A DNA stretch of 64,000 nt from Phenylobacterium montanum (GTDB taxonomy: Bacteria > Pseudomonadota > Alphaproteobacteria > Caulobacterales > Caulobacteraceae): positions 5,116,501 to 5,180,500 of the forward strand of contig NZ_CP073078.1 of assembly GCF_018135625.1 (NCBI RefSeq), written 5' to 3'. Positions 36,683 through 49,141 of this stretch are shown here, piece after piece. Each line of letters begins with the position of its first letter. The stretch's first letter is position 1. The notes under the pieces are model-generated. The model had not been told where the DNA came from, searched no databases, and saw only the letters and a list, made by a program, of their open reading frames with translations. Made by a program: the position numbers and the translations under genes.

Positions 36683-37522
36683 CTACAGCGGCAATCCAAC
36701 GCCCAATTCCCCCGCCAGGTCGCGGATGAACTGCCAGGCCACGCGGCCAGAGCGGCCGCCGCGCAGTTGCGCCCATTGCAGGGCGCGGCGGTCGAGGTCC
36801 TCGACCGGCAGGCCGAAGCGGTCGGCATAGGCCCGGACGGCGGAGAGATAGGCGGCCTGGTCCATGGGCGGGAAGCCGATCCAGAGACCGAAGCGGTCGG
36901 AGACCGACACCTCCTCCTCGGCGTCTTCCGAGACGGCGATCAGGCCGCGGCCCTCGTCGTGGCCGCGGGGCATCAGGTGGCGGCGGTTGGAGGTGGCGAC
37001 GAACAGCACATTGGCGGGCGGGCCGGCGACGCCGCCCTCCAGCGCCGACTTCAGCGACTTGGCCGCGGCGGCGCCCTCCTCGAAGGAAAGGTCGTCGCAC
37101 AGGACCACGAAGCGCTCGGGCCGGTCGCGGAGGAGGTCGAACAGGCCGGGCAGGGTGGTGACCTCGTCGCGGTCCAGCTCGACCATGCGCAGGTCGCCGT
37201 GGTCCGCGCCCACCGCCATGAAGGCCGCCTTGGCCAGGGAGCTCTTGCCGGCCCCGCGCGAGCCCCACAGCAGGGCGTGGTTGCTGGGCAGGCCGCGGGC
37301 GAAGCGGCCCAGGTTCTCGACGAAGCGGTTTTTCTGCCGCTCGACCCCGACCAGCAGGTCCAGGGCCAGGCCATAGTCCGGCGCGGCGATGAAGGCCTCC
37401 CGCGCAGGGACGTAGCGATAGAGCCGGGCCTGGCCGAAGTCGGGGCGGGCGGCGGCGGGCGGCGCCAGGCGCTCGAGCGCCTCGGCGATGCGGGCCAGCA
37501 GGGCAGGAACTTGATCCGTCAT
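36683..37522 (-). CDS. DUF815-family P-loop ATPase
   Basis: 279-aa AAA-like ATPase of the DUF815 family. Walker A is GSRGAGKSSLAKAAF (near residue 85), Walker B is RFVVLCDDLSF, and a sensor-like ATSNRRHLMP follows. The C-terminal part has the family segment SDRFGLWIGFPPMDQAAYL. AGGAAGCAGGG precedes the ATG at 37522, making the longer upstream frame unnecessary. Role in the cell is not established. It is divergent from yajC. Confidence 0.88.
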   Translation of the reverse strand: MTDQVPALLARIAEALERLAPPAAARPDFGQARLYRYVPAREAFIAAPDYGLALDLLVGVERQKNRFVENLGRFARGLPSNHALLWGSRGAGKSSLAKAAFMAVGADHGDLRMVELDRDEVTTLPGLFDLLRDRPERFVVLCDDLSFEEGAAAAKSLKSALEGGVAGPPANVLFVATSNRRHLMPRGHDEGRGLIAVSEDAEEEVSVSDRFGLWIGFPPMDQAAYLSAVRAYADRFGLPVEDLDRRALQWAQLRGGRSGRVAWQFIRDLAGELGVGLPL

Positions 37523-37639
37523 GCCCTGCTTCCTATCGGTCCGCCGCGCATTGCAAAAGCCTCTAGCAACGCCTAGCTTCCGCCGACCTTGAAATCGGCC
37601 CCCGGAGTCCGGCGGCCGGCGATATTTTTTGGAGACTAC

Positions 37640-37969
37640 ATGTTCGCGAATGCAGCCGGCGGCGCCGGCGGTCCTCAGGATATGCTCATCCAGTTCGCCC
37701 CGATCGTGGTGCTGATGGTGCTGTTCTATTTCCTCCTGATCCGTCCCCAGCAAAGGCGGGCCAAGGAGCACCAAACCGCCATCGCGGGGGTGAAGCGCAA
37801 CGACACCGTGGTGCTGTCTTCGGGCCTGATCGGCAAGGTGGTGCGGGTCGAGGACAAGGAGGTCGGTCTCGAGATCGCCCAGGGCGTGACGGTCAAGGTG
37901 GTCAAGTCGATGATCGCCGAGGTGCGCACCCGCGGCGCCCCGGCGGCGGCCAACGACGCCAAGTCCTGA
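37640..37969 (+). CDS. yajC: Preprotein translocase accessory subunit YajC
   Basis: 109-aa single-span membrane protein associated with SecDF. One helix (FAPIVVLMVLFYFLLIRP, about residues 20-38) is followed by the conserved RPQQRRAKEHQ and a small soluble beta domain (GLIGKVVRVEDKEVGLEI). TTTTTTGGAGAC precedes the start. First gene of yajC-secD-secF. Confidence 0.95.
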   Translation: MFANAAGGAGGPQDMLIQFAPIVVLMVLFYFLLIRPQQRRAKEHQTAIAGVKRNDTVVLSSGLIGKVVRVEDKEVGLEIAQGVTVKVVKSMIAEVRTRGAPAAANDAKS

Positions 37970-37998
37970 CCCTTCCGCTGACCAAGGGCTGAACGGCC

Positions 37999-39597
37999 AT
38001 GCTTCCTCTTCCGCGCTGGCGGGTCATCCTCTGTGTGCTGGCGACCCTGTTCGGGGTGGTCTTCACCCTGCCCAACCTCTTGCCCCAGGCGACCCTGGAC
38101 GCCCTGCCGTCCTGGGCGCCGCACCAGAAGATCAATCTGGGCCTGGACCTGCAGGGCGGCTCGTATCTGCTCTTGGAGGTTGACACCAACGCCCTCTTGA
38201 AAGAGCGCCTGACCAACCTGGTCGAGGACGTGCGCAACAGCCTGCGCGAAAAGCAGATCGCCTTCTCCGGCCTGGGCCAGACCGGCAATGCGGTTTCGGT
38301 CCGCATCAATGACGCCACCCAGGTCAGCGCAGCGGTGCAGGCGCTGCAGGGTCTCGGCCAACCGCTGGGCGGGGTGAGCGGCGCGCGTGACGTGACCGTC
38401 GCCACCGGCCCCGACCAGCACATCACCCTGTCGCTGCAGCCCCAGGCCCTGACCGCCGATGCGGCCAAGGCGGTCAGCGGCGACATCGAGATCCTGCGCC
38501 GGCGGATTGACGCCCTTGGCACCAAGGAGCCGTCGATCACCCGCCAGGGCGCCGACCGGATCGTGGTCGAGGTGCCGGGTGAGAGCGATCCCGAGCGGCT
38601 GAAATCCGTGATCGGCCAGACCGCCAAGCTGAGCTTCCAGATGGTCGATGAGACCGTCCAGCCGCAGGACATCGCCGCCGGCCGCATACCGCCGGAGGAC
38701 GTGGTCTATCCCAGCACCGAGGAGGGCCACCCGCCGCTGGCGGTCAACCGCCGCGCCCTGATCACCGGCGAAATGCTGACCCAGGCCAGTTCCGGCACCG
38801 ATCCGCAGTCCGGCCAGTGGGCGGTGAACTTCCGCTTCAACGGCCAGGGCGCCCGCCGCTTCGGCGACGCCACCACTCAGAACGTCGGCAAGCGCTTCGC
38901 CATCGTGCTCGACGGCAAGATCCTGTCGGCGCCGAATATCCGCGAGCCGATCCTGGGCGGATCGGGCCAGATCACCGGCAGCTTCACCCCCGAGACCGCC
39001 AACGACCTGGCCGTGCTGCTGCGCTCCGGCGCCCTGCCGGCGCCCCTGAAGTTCGAAGAGCAGCGCACTGTGGGCGCCGAGCTGGGCGCCGACTCGGTCA
39101 AGGCCGGCGCCCTGGCCGGGATCATCGCCCTGGTTCTGATCGGCGCCTTCATGGGCCTGGCCTATGGCGGGGTGTTCGGCGGCTTCGCCATCCTGGGCCT
39201 TTTGATCAACATGGCCATGCTGATGGCCGCCATGTCGGTCGGCGGCGCGGTCCTGACCCTGCCGGGCATCGCCGGCCTGATCCTGACCATCGCCATGGCC
39301 GTGGACGCCAACGTGCTGATCTATGAGCGCATCCGCGACGAGGAGCGGGCGGGGCGCAGGCCGGCCGTGGCCATCGACACCGGCTTCTCCCGCGCCGCGG
39401 TTTCGATCCTGGACGCCAACCTGACCACCGGCATCTCGGCCCTGATCCTGTTCATGTTCGGCGCCGGCCCGGTGCGCGGCTTCGCCTGGACCCTGTCGAT
39501 CGGCATCTGCACCTCGGTGTTCTCGGCCCTGTTCATCACCCGCATGTTCGTCTTCCTCTGGTTCCGGGCGACCCGGGCCAAGACGTTGCCGATCTGA
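37999..39597 (+). CDS. secD: Protein translocase subunit SecD
   Basis: 532-aa RND-type inner-membrane protein that uses the proton gradient to complete protein export. The N-terminal helix is followed by LGLDLQGGSYLLLEVD, the periplasmic P1 domain, and five C-terminal helices containing AVDANVLIYERIRDE, the motif shared with SecF. Length is within the family range. Confidence 0.97.
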   Translation: MLPLPRWRVILCVLATLFGVVFTLPNLLPQATLDALPSWAPHQKINLGLDLQGGSYLLLEVDTNALLKERLTNLVEDVRNSLREKQIAFSGLGQTGNAVSVRINDATQVSAAVQALQGLGQPLGGVSGARDVTVATGPDQHITLSLQPQALTADAAKAVSGDIEILRRRIDALGTKEPSITRQGADRIVVEVPGESDPERLKSVIGQTAKLSFQMVDETVQPQDIAAGRIPPEDVVYPSTEEGHPPLAVNRRALITGEMLTQASSGTDPQSGQWAVNFRFNGQGARRFGDATTQNVGKRFAIVLDGKILSAPNIREPILGGSGQITGSFTPETANDLAVLLRSGALPAPLKFEEQRTVGAELGADSVKAGALAGIIALVLIGAFMGLAYGGVFGGFAILGLLINMAMLMAAMSVGGAVLTLPGIAGLILTIAMAVDANVLIYERIRDEERAGRRPAVAIDTGFSRAAVSILDANLTTGISALILFMFGAGPVRGFAWTLSIGICTSVFSALFITRMFVFLWFRATRAKTLPI

Positions 39598-39611
39598 GGA
39601 CCTAGAGAAAC

Positions 39612-40556
39612 ATGTTCTGGCCCCTGATCCGTCTCCTGCCCAAGGAGACCCACTTCAAGTTCGTCAGCCTGGCGCGGGTCGCCGGCGCCTTGTCGGCCCT
39701 GGTGGCGGTCGCCTCGATCGTCGCCGTCTTCACCCTGGGCCTGAACCTGGGCACCGATTTCAAGGGCGGCACCTCGATCGAGATCCAGACGCCGGGCCCG
39801 GCGCCCCTTTCCGGCCTGCGCGCCGAGCTGGAGCGGTTGCAGGTTAAGGACGCCCAGGTGCAGGGCTTCGGCGCGGCCAACGAGGCCATGATCCGCTTCG
39901 AGCCCAATCCGGGCGTCGATCCGGCCACAGCCGTGACCCAGATCAACCAGGACCTGACCGCCAAGTTCCCCGGCATTCAGTTCAAGCAGGTCGAGGTGGT
40001 GGGCGCCAAGTTCTCGGGCGAGCTGGTGCAGAAGGGGGTGATGGCCCTCTCCATCGCCATCCTTCTGATGCTGGCCTACATCTGGTTCCGCTTCCAGCTG
40101 CAGTTCGGCCTGGGCGCGGTGATCGCCCTGTTCCACGACATCATCCTGACCATGGGCGTCCTGGCCGTATTCAAGATCGAGTTTTCCATGCCCTCGATCG
40201 CGGCGCTTCTCACCATCATCGGCTATTCGATGAACGAGAAGGTGATCTCCTTCGACCGGCTGCAGGAGAACCTGCGCAAGTACAAGCGCATGCCCCTGGC
40301 CGACGTGATCAACCTGTCGGAAAACGAACGCCTGTCGCGGACCCTGATCACCGGCTCGACCGCGCTCCTGGCGCTGAGCGGCATGCTGTTCCTGGGCGGG
40401 CCCACCGTGTTCCCGTTCGTGTTCGCCATGGTTTTCGGCATCTTCGTCGGCACCTATTCGACCATCTATGTCGCCCTGCCGGTGATCCTGCTCTGGGGCG
40501 TCAACCGCACCGGCGGCGACGCCGAGCCGCTGAAGCCGGCCAACGTTCGGCCCTGA
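39612..40556 (+). CDS. secF: Protein translocase subunit SecF
   Basis: 314-aa partner of SecD. LGTDFKGGTSIEIQTP lies after the first helix, and SMNEKVISFDRLQENL with the later ITGSTALLALSGMLFLGG marks the helix bundle. It starts 14 bases after secD. A stable hairpin without T-run (40563-40599) follows. Confidence 0.97.
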   Translation: MFWPLIRLLPKETHFKFVSLARVAGALSALVAVASIVAVFTLGLNLGTDFKGGTSIEIQTPGPAPLSGLRAELERLQVKDAQVQGFGAANEAMIRFEPNPGVDPATAVTQINQDLTAKFPGIQFKQVEVVGAKFSGELVQKGVMALSIAILLMLAYIWFRFQLQFGLGAVIALFHDIILTMGVLAVFKIEFSMPSIAALLTIIGYSMNEKVISFDRLQENLRKYKRMPLADVINLSENERLSRTLITGSTALLALSGMLFLGGPTVFPFVFAMVFGIFVGTYSTIYVALPVILLWGVNRTGGDAEPLKPANVRP

Positions 40557-40562
40557 CCCGCG

Positions 40563-40599
40563 GCGCCTGTGACGCGAAACAAGATCGCGTCTCAGGCGC
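40563..40599. repeat. Inverted repeat after secF
   Basis: GCGCCTG-T-GACGCG pairs with CGCGTC-T-CAGGCGC around a nine-base loop (13 pairs with one internal mismatch). It lacks a T-run. Possibly a transcription or mRNA end for yajC-secD-secF. Confidence 0.5.
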
Positions 40600-40687
40600 A
40601 GAGCCTCTTGCCCGCAGGTGAAAGAGGTAGCACCGTGCCTGCACAAGCCCGGCCTTGAGTCCGGGCGAGGCAAAGGGGCTAAGGGAA

Positions 40688-41290
40688 ATGGCGGCGCTGC
40701 TGCAAAACTTCCGCAACACCATCATCGTCAGTGTGATCCTGGGCCTGCTGATGGTCGCGGGCTACTACGTCCACCGCACCAGCGACGCGGCCTTCTGGCA
40801 GGCGGTGTTCCGTTGGATGCACGTATTCTTCGGCATCCTCTGGATCGGCCTGCTCTACTATTTCAACTTCGTCCAGATCCGGGTCATGCCCGCCATACCG
40901 GCCGAACTGAAGCCGGCGGTGTCCAAGCACATCGCCCCTGAGGCCCTGTTCTGGTTCCGCTGGGCGGCGCTGGCGACCTGGGTGATGGGCGTGATCCTGG
41001 CCATCGATCGCGGCTATCTGCTGCAAGCCGTGACCCTCGGCCTTTCCGAGACCCCGGCCAGCGTGCCGCACGGCATGATCGGCATCGGCATGTGGCTGGC
41101 GACGATCATGTTCCTCAATGTCTGGGCCGTCATCTGGCCGAACCAAAAGAGGGCGCTCGGCATCGTCGAGGCGGACGCCGACGCCAAGGCCAAGGCCGCC
41201 CGTATCGCCATGCTGGCCTCGCGCATCAACACGCTGCTCTCGATCCCGATGCTGGCGGCGATGACCATGAACCAGACGCTGTTCGGCTGA
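40688..41290 (+). CDS. PuuD-like (urate oxidase N-terminal-type) membrane protein
   Basis: 200-aa inner-membrane protein with about four or five helices. RWMHVFFGILWIGLLYYFNFVQIRVM and SRINTLLSIPMLAAMTMNQ resemble the membrane domain of urate hydroxylase PuuD. The C-terminal cytochrome c domain of PuuD is missing, so urate oxidation is doubtful. His residues in the helices could bind haem; that is inference. The ATG at 40688 has GGGGCTAAGGG just upstream. Closed by a terminator at 41304. Confidence 0.7.
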   Translation: MAALLQNFRNTIIVSVILGLLMVAGYYVHRTSDAAFWQAVFRWMHVFFGILWIGLLYYFNFVQIRVMPAIPAELKPAVSKHIAPEALFWFRWAALATWVMGVILAIDRGYLLQAVTLGLSETPASVPHGMIGIGMWLATIMFLNVWAVIWPNQKRALGIVEADADAKAKAARIAMLASRINTLLSIPMLAAMTMNQTLFG

Positions 41291-41303
41291 TCGCTGGACG
41301 CTG

Positions 41304-41334
41304 GCCCCTCTCGTTTCGGCGGGAGGGGCTTTTT
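41304..41334 (+). terminator. Intrinsic terminator after the PuuD-like gene
   Basis: GCCCCTC (41304-41310) pairs with GAGGGGC (41323-41329), followed by TTTTT. Confidence 0.8.
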
Positions 41335-41364
41335 CCAATGACGCCCATGGGGTAGGGGCTGCCC

Positions 41365-42063
41365 ATGGACGCCGCCGATTCCCTCGACGAACAGGTCCGG
41401 CGGGCCGATCCAGACCGCTGGCTGTCCAGCCGCTTCGTCGCCGACGTAGAGGCCAGGGCCGACCTGATCGCCCTCTACGCCTTCGACCAAGAGCTCTCCC
41501 ACGTCCTGTCGGCGACGCGCGAGCCGATGATGGCCGAGATCCGCCTGACCTGGTGGCGCGAGGCGGTGGACGAGATCTTCGCCGGCAAGCCCGCCCGCGG
41601 CCATCCGGCGCTGCAGGCCCTGGCGCTCGCCATCCGTCGCCGGAACCTCGCCCAGGCGCCGCTGGACGCGATGATCGAGGCCCGGTTCGACGACATCGAG
41701 GCCGCGCCGTTCACAGGCGAGGCGGCGCTGGCGGCCTATGCCGACCGCCTCTGTGGCGCGCCGCTCAGCCTGGCCCTGGCGGTGCTGGGCGAAGGGGAGG
41801 GGGCGGCGTTCCGGCCCGCGGCCCAGGCCTGGGCGATAGCGCGGCTGCCGGGCGAGCGCCTGCCTTGGGATGCGCAAGAGGCGCGCCGGCGCGGCCTCGT
41901 GGCTCTGGCTGAGGCGCGACCGGCGGCGCGGCGGCTGAAGGCCGCAGCTTTTCCGGCTGTGGCCCATCTCGCCCTGGTCGTTCCGCGTCTGAAAGGCCGG
42001 CTGCCGGGGCCCCTCGGCGCCCGGCTACGGCTGACCCTGGCTGTGCTGTCGGGGCGGATCTGA
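41365..42063 (+). CDS. Squalene/phytoene synthase-like protein
   Basis: 232-aa protein of the isoprenoid synthase fold related to squalene/phytoene synthases. The first Asp-rich region reads ALYAFDQELSHV and the partner segment RLTWWREAVDEIFAG is well kept. The second Asp-rich motif of true synthases is reduced to LPWDAQEARRRG, and the protein is shorter than active synthases (about 270-300 aa). This pattern is closer to NDUFAF6-like relatives implicated in complex I assembly than to a hopanoid or carotenoid enzyme. GGGGCTGCCC precedes the ATG. It converges on trmFO with a three-base gap. Confidence 0.75.
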   Translation: MDAADSLDEQVRRADPDRWLSSRFVADVEARADLIALYAFDQELSHVLSATREPMMAEIRLTWWREAVDEIFAGKPARGHPALQALALAIRRRNLAQAPLDAMIEARFDDIEAAPFTGEAALAAYADRLCGAPLSLALAVLGEGEGAAFRPAAQAWAIARLPGERLPWDAQEARRRGLVALAEARPAARRLKAAAFPAVAHLALVVPRLKGRLPGPLGARLRLTLAVLSGRI

Positions 42064-42066
42064 GCC

Positions 42067-43461
42067 CTATTCGGCCGCCGCGGCCACGGCGCCGCCGAGC
42101 CAGGCGTCCAGGTCCGCCAGGGCCCGCTCGCTCATCAGCCGCTTCTTGGCCCGGCCGCGTTCGGCCTGGGGCATGCGGCGGCCCTCGGCGTTGCGCCTGG
42201 GCGCCTCCATGGGCGGCAAGAGGCCATAGTTGATGTTCATCGGCTGGAACGAGCCGCCAGCCATATGCCCGCCGGTGATGTGGCCGATCAGCGCCCCGAG
42301 CGCCGTGGTGGGCGGCGGCGTCATGACCGGCCGGCCCAGTCGCTCGGCCGCGGCGAAACGCCCGGCCAGGAGGCCCACGGCCGCGCTCTCCACATAGCCC
42401 TCGACGCCCGTGACCTGGCCGGCGAAGCGCAGACGCGGGTCGGCCTTCAGCCTCAGGGATGCGTCCAGCACCCGCGGGCTGTTGATGAAGGTGTTGCGGT
42501 GCAGGCCGCCCAGGCGGGCGAACACCGCCTTCTCCAGGCCCGGGATGGTGCGGAAGACCTCGGTCTGGGCGCCGTGCTTCAGCTTGGTCTGGAAGCCGAC
42601 CATGTTCCACAGGGTGCCAAGCGCATTGTCCTGGCGCAGCTGGACGATCGCCCAGGGCTTGACCGTGGGGTCATGCGGATTGGTCAGGCCCACCGGCTTC
42701 ATCGGCCCGTGCCGCAGGGTCTCGCGCCCGCGCTCGGCCATCACCTCGATCGGCAGGCAGCCGTCGAAATAGGGGACGTGCTCCCACTCCTTGAACTCGG
42801 CCTTGGGCCCGGCCAGCAGGGCGTCGATGAAGGCGTCGTACTGCGCCTTGTCCATCGGGCAGTTGATATAGGCGGCCGCATCGCCGCCCGGCCCCTCCTT
42901 GTCGTAGCGTGACTGGCGCCAGGCCACCGACATGTCGATGGTCTCCAGGTGCACGATCGGAGCGATGGCGTCGAAGAAGGATAAGCCCTCCTCGCCCGTG
43001 AGCGCGCCGATGGCCTCGGACAGGGCTGGCGATGTCAGGGGGCCGGTGGCGACAATCACGCTGTCCCAGTCGGCCGGCGGGGCGCCGGCGACCTCCTCGC
43101 GCACGATGGTCACGTTCGGGTGCGCCTCCAGCGCGGCGGTCACCGCGGCCGAGAAGCCCTCGCGGTCCACGGCGAGCGCGCCGCCCGCCGGCACCTGATG
43201 CGCGTCGGCGGTCTTCATGATCAGCGAGCTGCAGCGGCGCATCTCGGCGTGCAGCAGGCCCACGGCGTTGTAGGCCCAGTCGTCGGAGCGGAACGAGTTG
43301 GAACAGACCAGTTCGGCTAGGCCGTCGGTCTGGTGGGCGTCGGTGCGGCGAACGGGGCGCATCTCGTGCAGGACCACACGGGCGCCGGCCTCGGCGATCT
43401 GCCAGGCGGCCTCCGAGCCGGCCAGGCCGCCGCCGATGACATGGATGGGGGTGTCGGACAT
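42067..43461 (-). CDS. trmFO: Methylenetetrahydrofolate-tRNA-(uracil-5-)-methyltransferase TrmFO
   Basis: 464-aa flavoprotein making 5-methyluridine-54 in tRNA with methylenetetrahydrofolate. The FAD-binding motif is [19 protein letters not shown] (near residue 6), then HEMRP, and [23 protein letters not shown] holds the conserved Cys and the family signature. The C-terminal [12 protein letters not shown] and [13 protein letters not shown] are typical. Start ATG at 43461; an ATG 12 bases earlier is also possible. It is divergent from the membrane protein pair. Confidence 0.95.
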   Translation of the reverse strand: MSDTPIHVIGGGLAGSEAAWQIAEAGARVVLHEMRPVRRTDAHQTDGLAELVCSNSFRSDDWAYNAVGLLHAEMRRCSSLIMKTADAHQVPAGGALAVDREGFSAAVTAALEAHPNVTIVREEVAGAPPADWDSVIVATGPLTSPALSEAIGALTGEEGLSFFDAIAPIVHLETIDMSVAWRQSRYDKEGPGGDAAAYINCPMDKAQYDAFIDALLAGPKAEFKEWEHVPYFDGCLPIEVMAERGRETLRHGPMKPVGLTNPHDPTVKPWAIVQLRQDNALGTLWNMVGFQTKLKHGAQTEVFRTIPGLEKAVFARLGGLHRNTFINSPRVLDASLRLKADPRLRFAGQVTGVEGYVESAAVGLLAGRFAAAERLGRPVMTPPPTTALGALIGHITGGHMAGGSFQPMNINYGLLPPMEAPRRNAEGRRMPQAERGRAKKRLMSERALADLDAWLGGAVAAAAE

Positions 43462-43559
43462 GGCGGCTGTCATAGTCCGAGCCGCCTGTGGACGGAAGGG
43501 CGCGTCTGCTCCACCCTCGGGGGAGGCAGGGCGCGATTCCCGCGCCGTCGGGGGTCGGC

Positions 43560-44507
43560 ATGAGCCAGGTTTCGATCGTCAGCGCCGGCACGGCAGGCGC
43601 AGAGCTTGTGTTCAAGCGCCCGCTGGCGGTGCTGGCCTGGGGCCTGACGTTCCTGGTGCTGTACGGGCTGCCGGCGGGGCTGATCTGGGCCGGCATGCTG
43701 CCGAACCTGATGCACATGATGGCGGGCGGCGGCCGGCCCCCGTCGCCGACCGATCCGGCCCTCCTGGCCATGACCATGCAGTTGCAGTTCGCCAACGTCT
43801 TGATGCTGGTCGGGTCCTTCGCCGCGCGGGCGGTGGTCTACAGCGCCATCTGCCGCGCCGTGCTCGAGCCGGAAGCCAGCCGCTTCGGCTATGTCCGCTT
43901 CGGCATGCAGGAGGTCTGGGTCGGCCTCGTCACCATCGTCGGCTCGATCCTGATCGGCGCGGCCATGCTGGCCGGCGCCATCGTCATCGGCATACCCACA
44001 GGCATCGCCGCCATTGCGCTGCAGAAGACCGCCACGCCAGGAACCTGGGTCCTTCTGATCGGCGCGGCGGTGATCGCTTTGGTGGCGGCGGTGGCCTGGA
44101 TCGGCCTGCGCCTGTCCCTGGCTGGGCCGATGAGCTTTGCGGCCAACCAATTCCGCCTGTTCGAATCCTGGCCGCTGACTCGCGGCAAGGTCTGGTCGCT
44201 GCTGGGGGTGGGCGTGGTCGCCGTGGCGCTGATGCTCGTGTTCGAACTCGTCTTCCTGCTGATCGCGGCGATCGTCGGCGGGGGCGCCTTATTTCTCGCT
44301 GTGGCTGGCGGGCGTTTCGATCCCAGTTCGTTTGGGAGCAACCCCGCCGCAGTGTTGCAGATGTTCACGCCCTGGCTGGGCCTTGCGCTGGCGGCCGGCT
44401 GCTTCTTCATCGGCGCCATGAGCGCCGTGGTCGTGGCGCCGTTCGCCCGCGTCTATCAGCTCCTGACCCCGACGAAGGCGGATGCGCAGGCCGCGGTGTT
44501 CAGCTGA
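43560..44507 (+). CDS. Multi-spanning membrane protein of unknown function, paralogue 1
   Basis: 315-aa protein with about six transmembrane helices. It shares an ordered set of segments with the next gene: [30 protein letters not shown] (first loop and helix), then [28 protein letters not shown], and [12 protein letters not shown] at the end. The fold resembles membrane-domain proteins such as GPDPase_memb-like families, but this is uncertain. ATG at 43560, preceded by GGGGTCGGC. Likely co-transcribed with its paralogue. Confidence 0.7.
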   Translation: MSQVSIVSAGTAGAELVFKRPLAVLAWGLTFLVLYGLPAGLIWAGMLPNLMHMMAGGGRPPSPTDPALLAMTMQLQFANVLMLVGSFAARAVVYSAICRAVLEPEASRFGYVRFGMQEVWVGLVTIVGSILIGAAMLAGAIVIGIPTGIAAIALQKTATPGTWVLLIGAAVIALVAAVAWIGLRLSLAGPMSFAANQFRLFESWPLTRGKVWSLLGVGVVAVALMLVFELVFLLIAAIVGGGALFLAVAGGRFDPSSFGSNPAAVLQMFTPWLGLALAAGCFFIGAMSAVVVAPFARVYQLLTPTKADAQAAVFS

Positions 44508-44622
44508 CTGTGGCAAAAACGCCGTCCGCCGGGACGGATGCGCCATGGCGCTTTACAAATGCCGGAGGGATCGCAAGCTCTCCAGCGACGCCGGGCCGAG
44601 ACTCGGCTTATGGACCTTGGCT

Positions 44623-45507
44623 ATGAGCGGCTTTTCCCCCACTGAGGCAGCCACCGAAGGCATCCGCCTGACGCGTCTTCGTTCGCGGGCGGTGGTGATC
44701 TGGGGGCTGGCCTATTTCGCTTTCACCATCCTGCTCGGCAAGCTCGCCGAGTTGACCCTTGGGCCGCACTTCGCCGAGACCCTGGCCGAGTTCAAGCGCG
44801 GCGATCCGGACGCCTTCTGGCCGCTCACCCTTCGCATGTGGCCGTTCTTCGCCGCCGCCGTGCCGATCAATCTGGTGTTCCAGGCGATCTTCACCTGCGC
44901 CGTCTATCGCGCGGTGCTGGACCCGGAAAACGCCCGCAACGGCTATATGCGCCTGGGCGCCGACGAGTGGCGCATGGTCGGGCTGAACCTGCTGGTCAGC
45001 CTGATCTGGACCGTGGCCCTGTTCGGAGTCGGCCTCGTCGGGCTTCTGTCGGCCATCACTCTGGGCGTGATCGGTTCGCCCCTCACAGCCCTCCTCGGGC
45101 TCGTGCTCAACCTGGCCGCCGTGGCGGTGGCCATCTGGATATTGGTGCGCCTGTCGCTCGCCGGCGCGATCACCTTCTCCGAAAAGCGGATCATCGTCTC
45201 GAAGTCGTGGGAGGTCACCCGCGGCCGGTTCTGGCCATTGGTCTGGGCCTATGTCCTGGCCTTCATGCTCTGGGCGGTGCTGATCGTCTTCGTCAGAATG
45301 GCCGTCTGGGTCGTGCTGCGTCTCGGCGAACAGCTCAGCGGCCTGAACCTGTCCAACCCGGACCCCAGCTCGACCGACCCCCTGATCTTCCTGATCGGCC
45401 TTTTGAGTTCGGCCGGGACGGCGGTGGTGCTCACCTGCTTCTCGGTGATCCTCACCGCCCCCTCGGCCGAGGTCTATCGCGAGCTGACCCTCACGCCTGA
45501 GAGCTAG
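44623..45507 (+). CDS. Multi-spanning membrane protein of unknown function, paralogue 2
   Basis: 294-aa protein with about six helices, a tandem paralogue of the preceding gene: YRAVLDPENARNGYMRLGADEWRMVGL, LSLAGAITFSEKRIIVSKSWEVTRGRFW and TAPSAEVYRELTLTPES align with the same positions there. The start at 44623 (MSGFSPTEA) is a judgement; ATG codons further upstream are in frame but add a non-matching, Cys/Arg-rich leader. The 3' end overlaps the convergent GST gene by 17 bases. Confidence 0.7.
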   Translation: MSGFSPTEAATEGIRLTRLRSRAVVIWGLAYFAFTILLGKLAELTLGPHFAETLAEFKRGDPDAFWPLTLRMWPFFAAAVPINLVFQAIFTCAVYRAVLDPENARNGYMRLGADEWRMVGLNLLVSLIWTVALFGVGLVGLLSAITLGVIGSPLTALLGLVLNLAAVAVAIWILVRLSLAGAITFSEKRIIVSKSWEVTRGRFWPLVWAYVLAFMLWAVLIVFVRMAVWVVLRLGEQLSGLNLSNPDPSSTDPLIFLIGLLSSAGTAVVLTCFSVILTAPSAEVYRELTLTPES

Positions 45508-46102
45508 GCCGGGCGCGAACCCGCGCGTGCCAGGCGGCGAGATTGGCAAGTTCGGCCGGCCGCTCCAGCCCGATCCAGCCTGCGAAATCGACCGTGCTCA
45601 AAAGGCAGATGTCGGCCATGCTGAAGCCGTCGCCGGTCAAATAGTCCTTGCCCTCGAGTTCGCGGTCGAAGAAGCGATAGCCGCCCATCACGTGCTCGCG
45701 GTTGGACTCGCCGAAGTCCTTGAACTGGGTCAGCAGGGCGGCGGTGTAGGGGTGGGCGTGGCGCCAGAACATGCCGACCGGGGTCATCAGTGCGAACTCC
45801 GCCCGCCGGATCCACATATCCACCCTTGCCTTCTCCAGGGCGGTGGTCCCGAACAGCGGCGGGGCCGGCTGGATCTCCTCGAAATAGCGGCAGATGGCGA
45901 CGGTTTCGGAGATGGTCGTCCCGTCGTCCAGCTCCAGGGTCGGGATCTGGCCCAGGCTGTTCTTGGCGCGGTATTCCGGCGACTTGTGCTCGCGCTTGCG
46001 CAGGTCGACCGGCGTCTCGGCCAGCTCGATCCCTTTCTCGGCCAGGAAGATGCGCACGCGCCTGGGGTTCGGCGCCGGCATGGGCGCGCCGTAGAGCTTC
46101 AT
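45491..46102 (-). CDS. Glutathione S-transferase family protein
   Basis: 203-aa cytosolic protein. The thioredoxin-like N-terminal domain begins MKLYGAPMPAPNPRRVRIFLAEKGIEL and contains LGQIPTLELDDGTTISETVAICRYFE, with the cis-Pro and the Glu-Thr glutathione contacts. The C-terminal helical domain has FSMADICLLSTVDFAGWIGL. GGAGGGACCC precedes the ATG. A detoxification or maleylacetoacetate-isomerase-like role is possible; the substrate is unknown. Confidence 0.88.
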   Translation of the reverse strand: MKLYGAPMPAPNPRRVRIFLAEKGIELAETPVDLRKREHKSPEYRAKNSLGQIPTLELDDGTTISETVAICRYFEEIQPAPPLFGTTALEKARVDMWIRRAEFALMTPVGMFWRHAHPYTAALLTQFKDFGESNREHVMGGYRFFDRELEGKDYLTGDGFSMADICLLSTVDFAGWIGLERPAELANLAAWHARVRARPSSQA

Positions 46103-46164
46103 GGGGTCCCTCCTTTTGTCGTTGGAGGGTTTCTAATTGAAACGCCTGTTTGAATCCAGCGTTG

Positions 46165-49062
<2,898 letters not shown>

Positions 49063-49113
49063 TCAGATGCTCGCCTAGGGGACCACCCCATTTAGGGCGG
49101 CCCAGCCCAAATT

Positions 49114-49141
49114 GTAATAGCGGGAGTCTGTCCCACAGCAA
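49114..49141 (-). promoter_or_regulatory. Candidate uvrA promoter
   Basis: On the minus strand TTGCTG (49141-49136) and TATTAC (49119-49114) are 16 bases apart, giving a transcript start near 49106 and a 45-base leader. The -35 abuts the SOS box. Confidence 0.5.
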
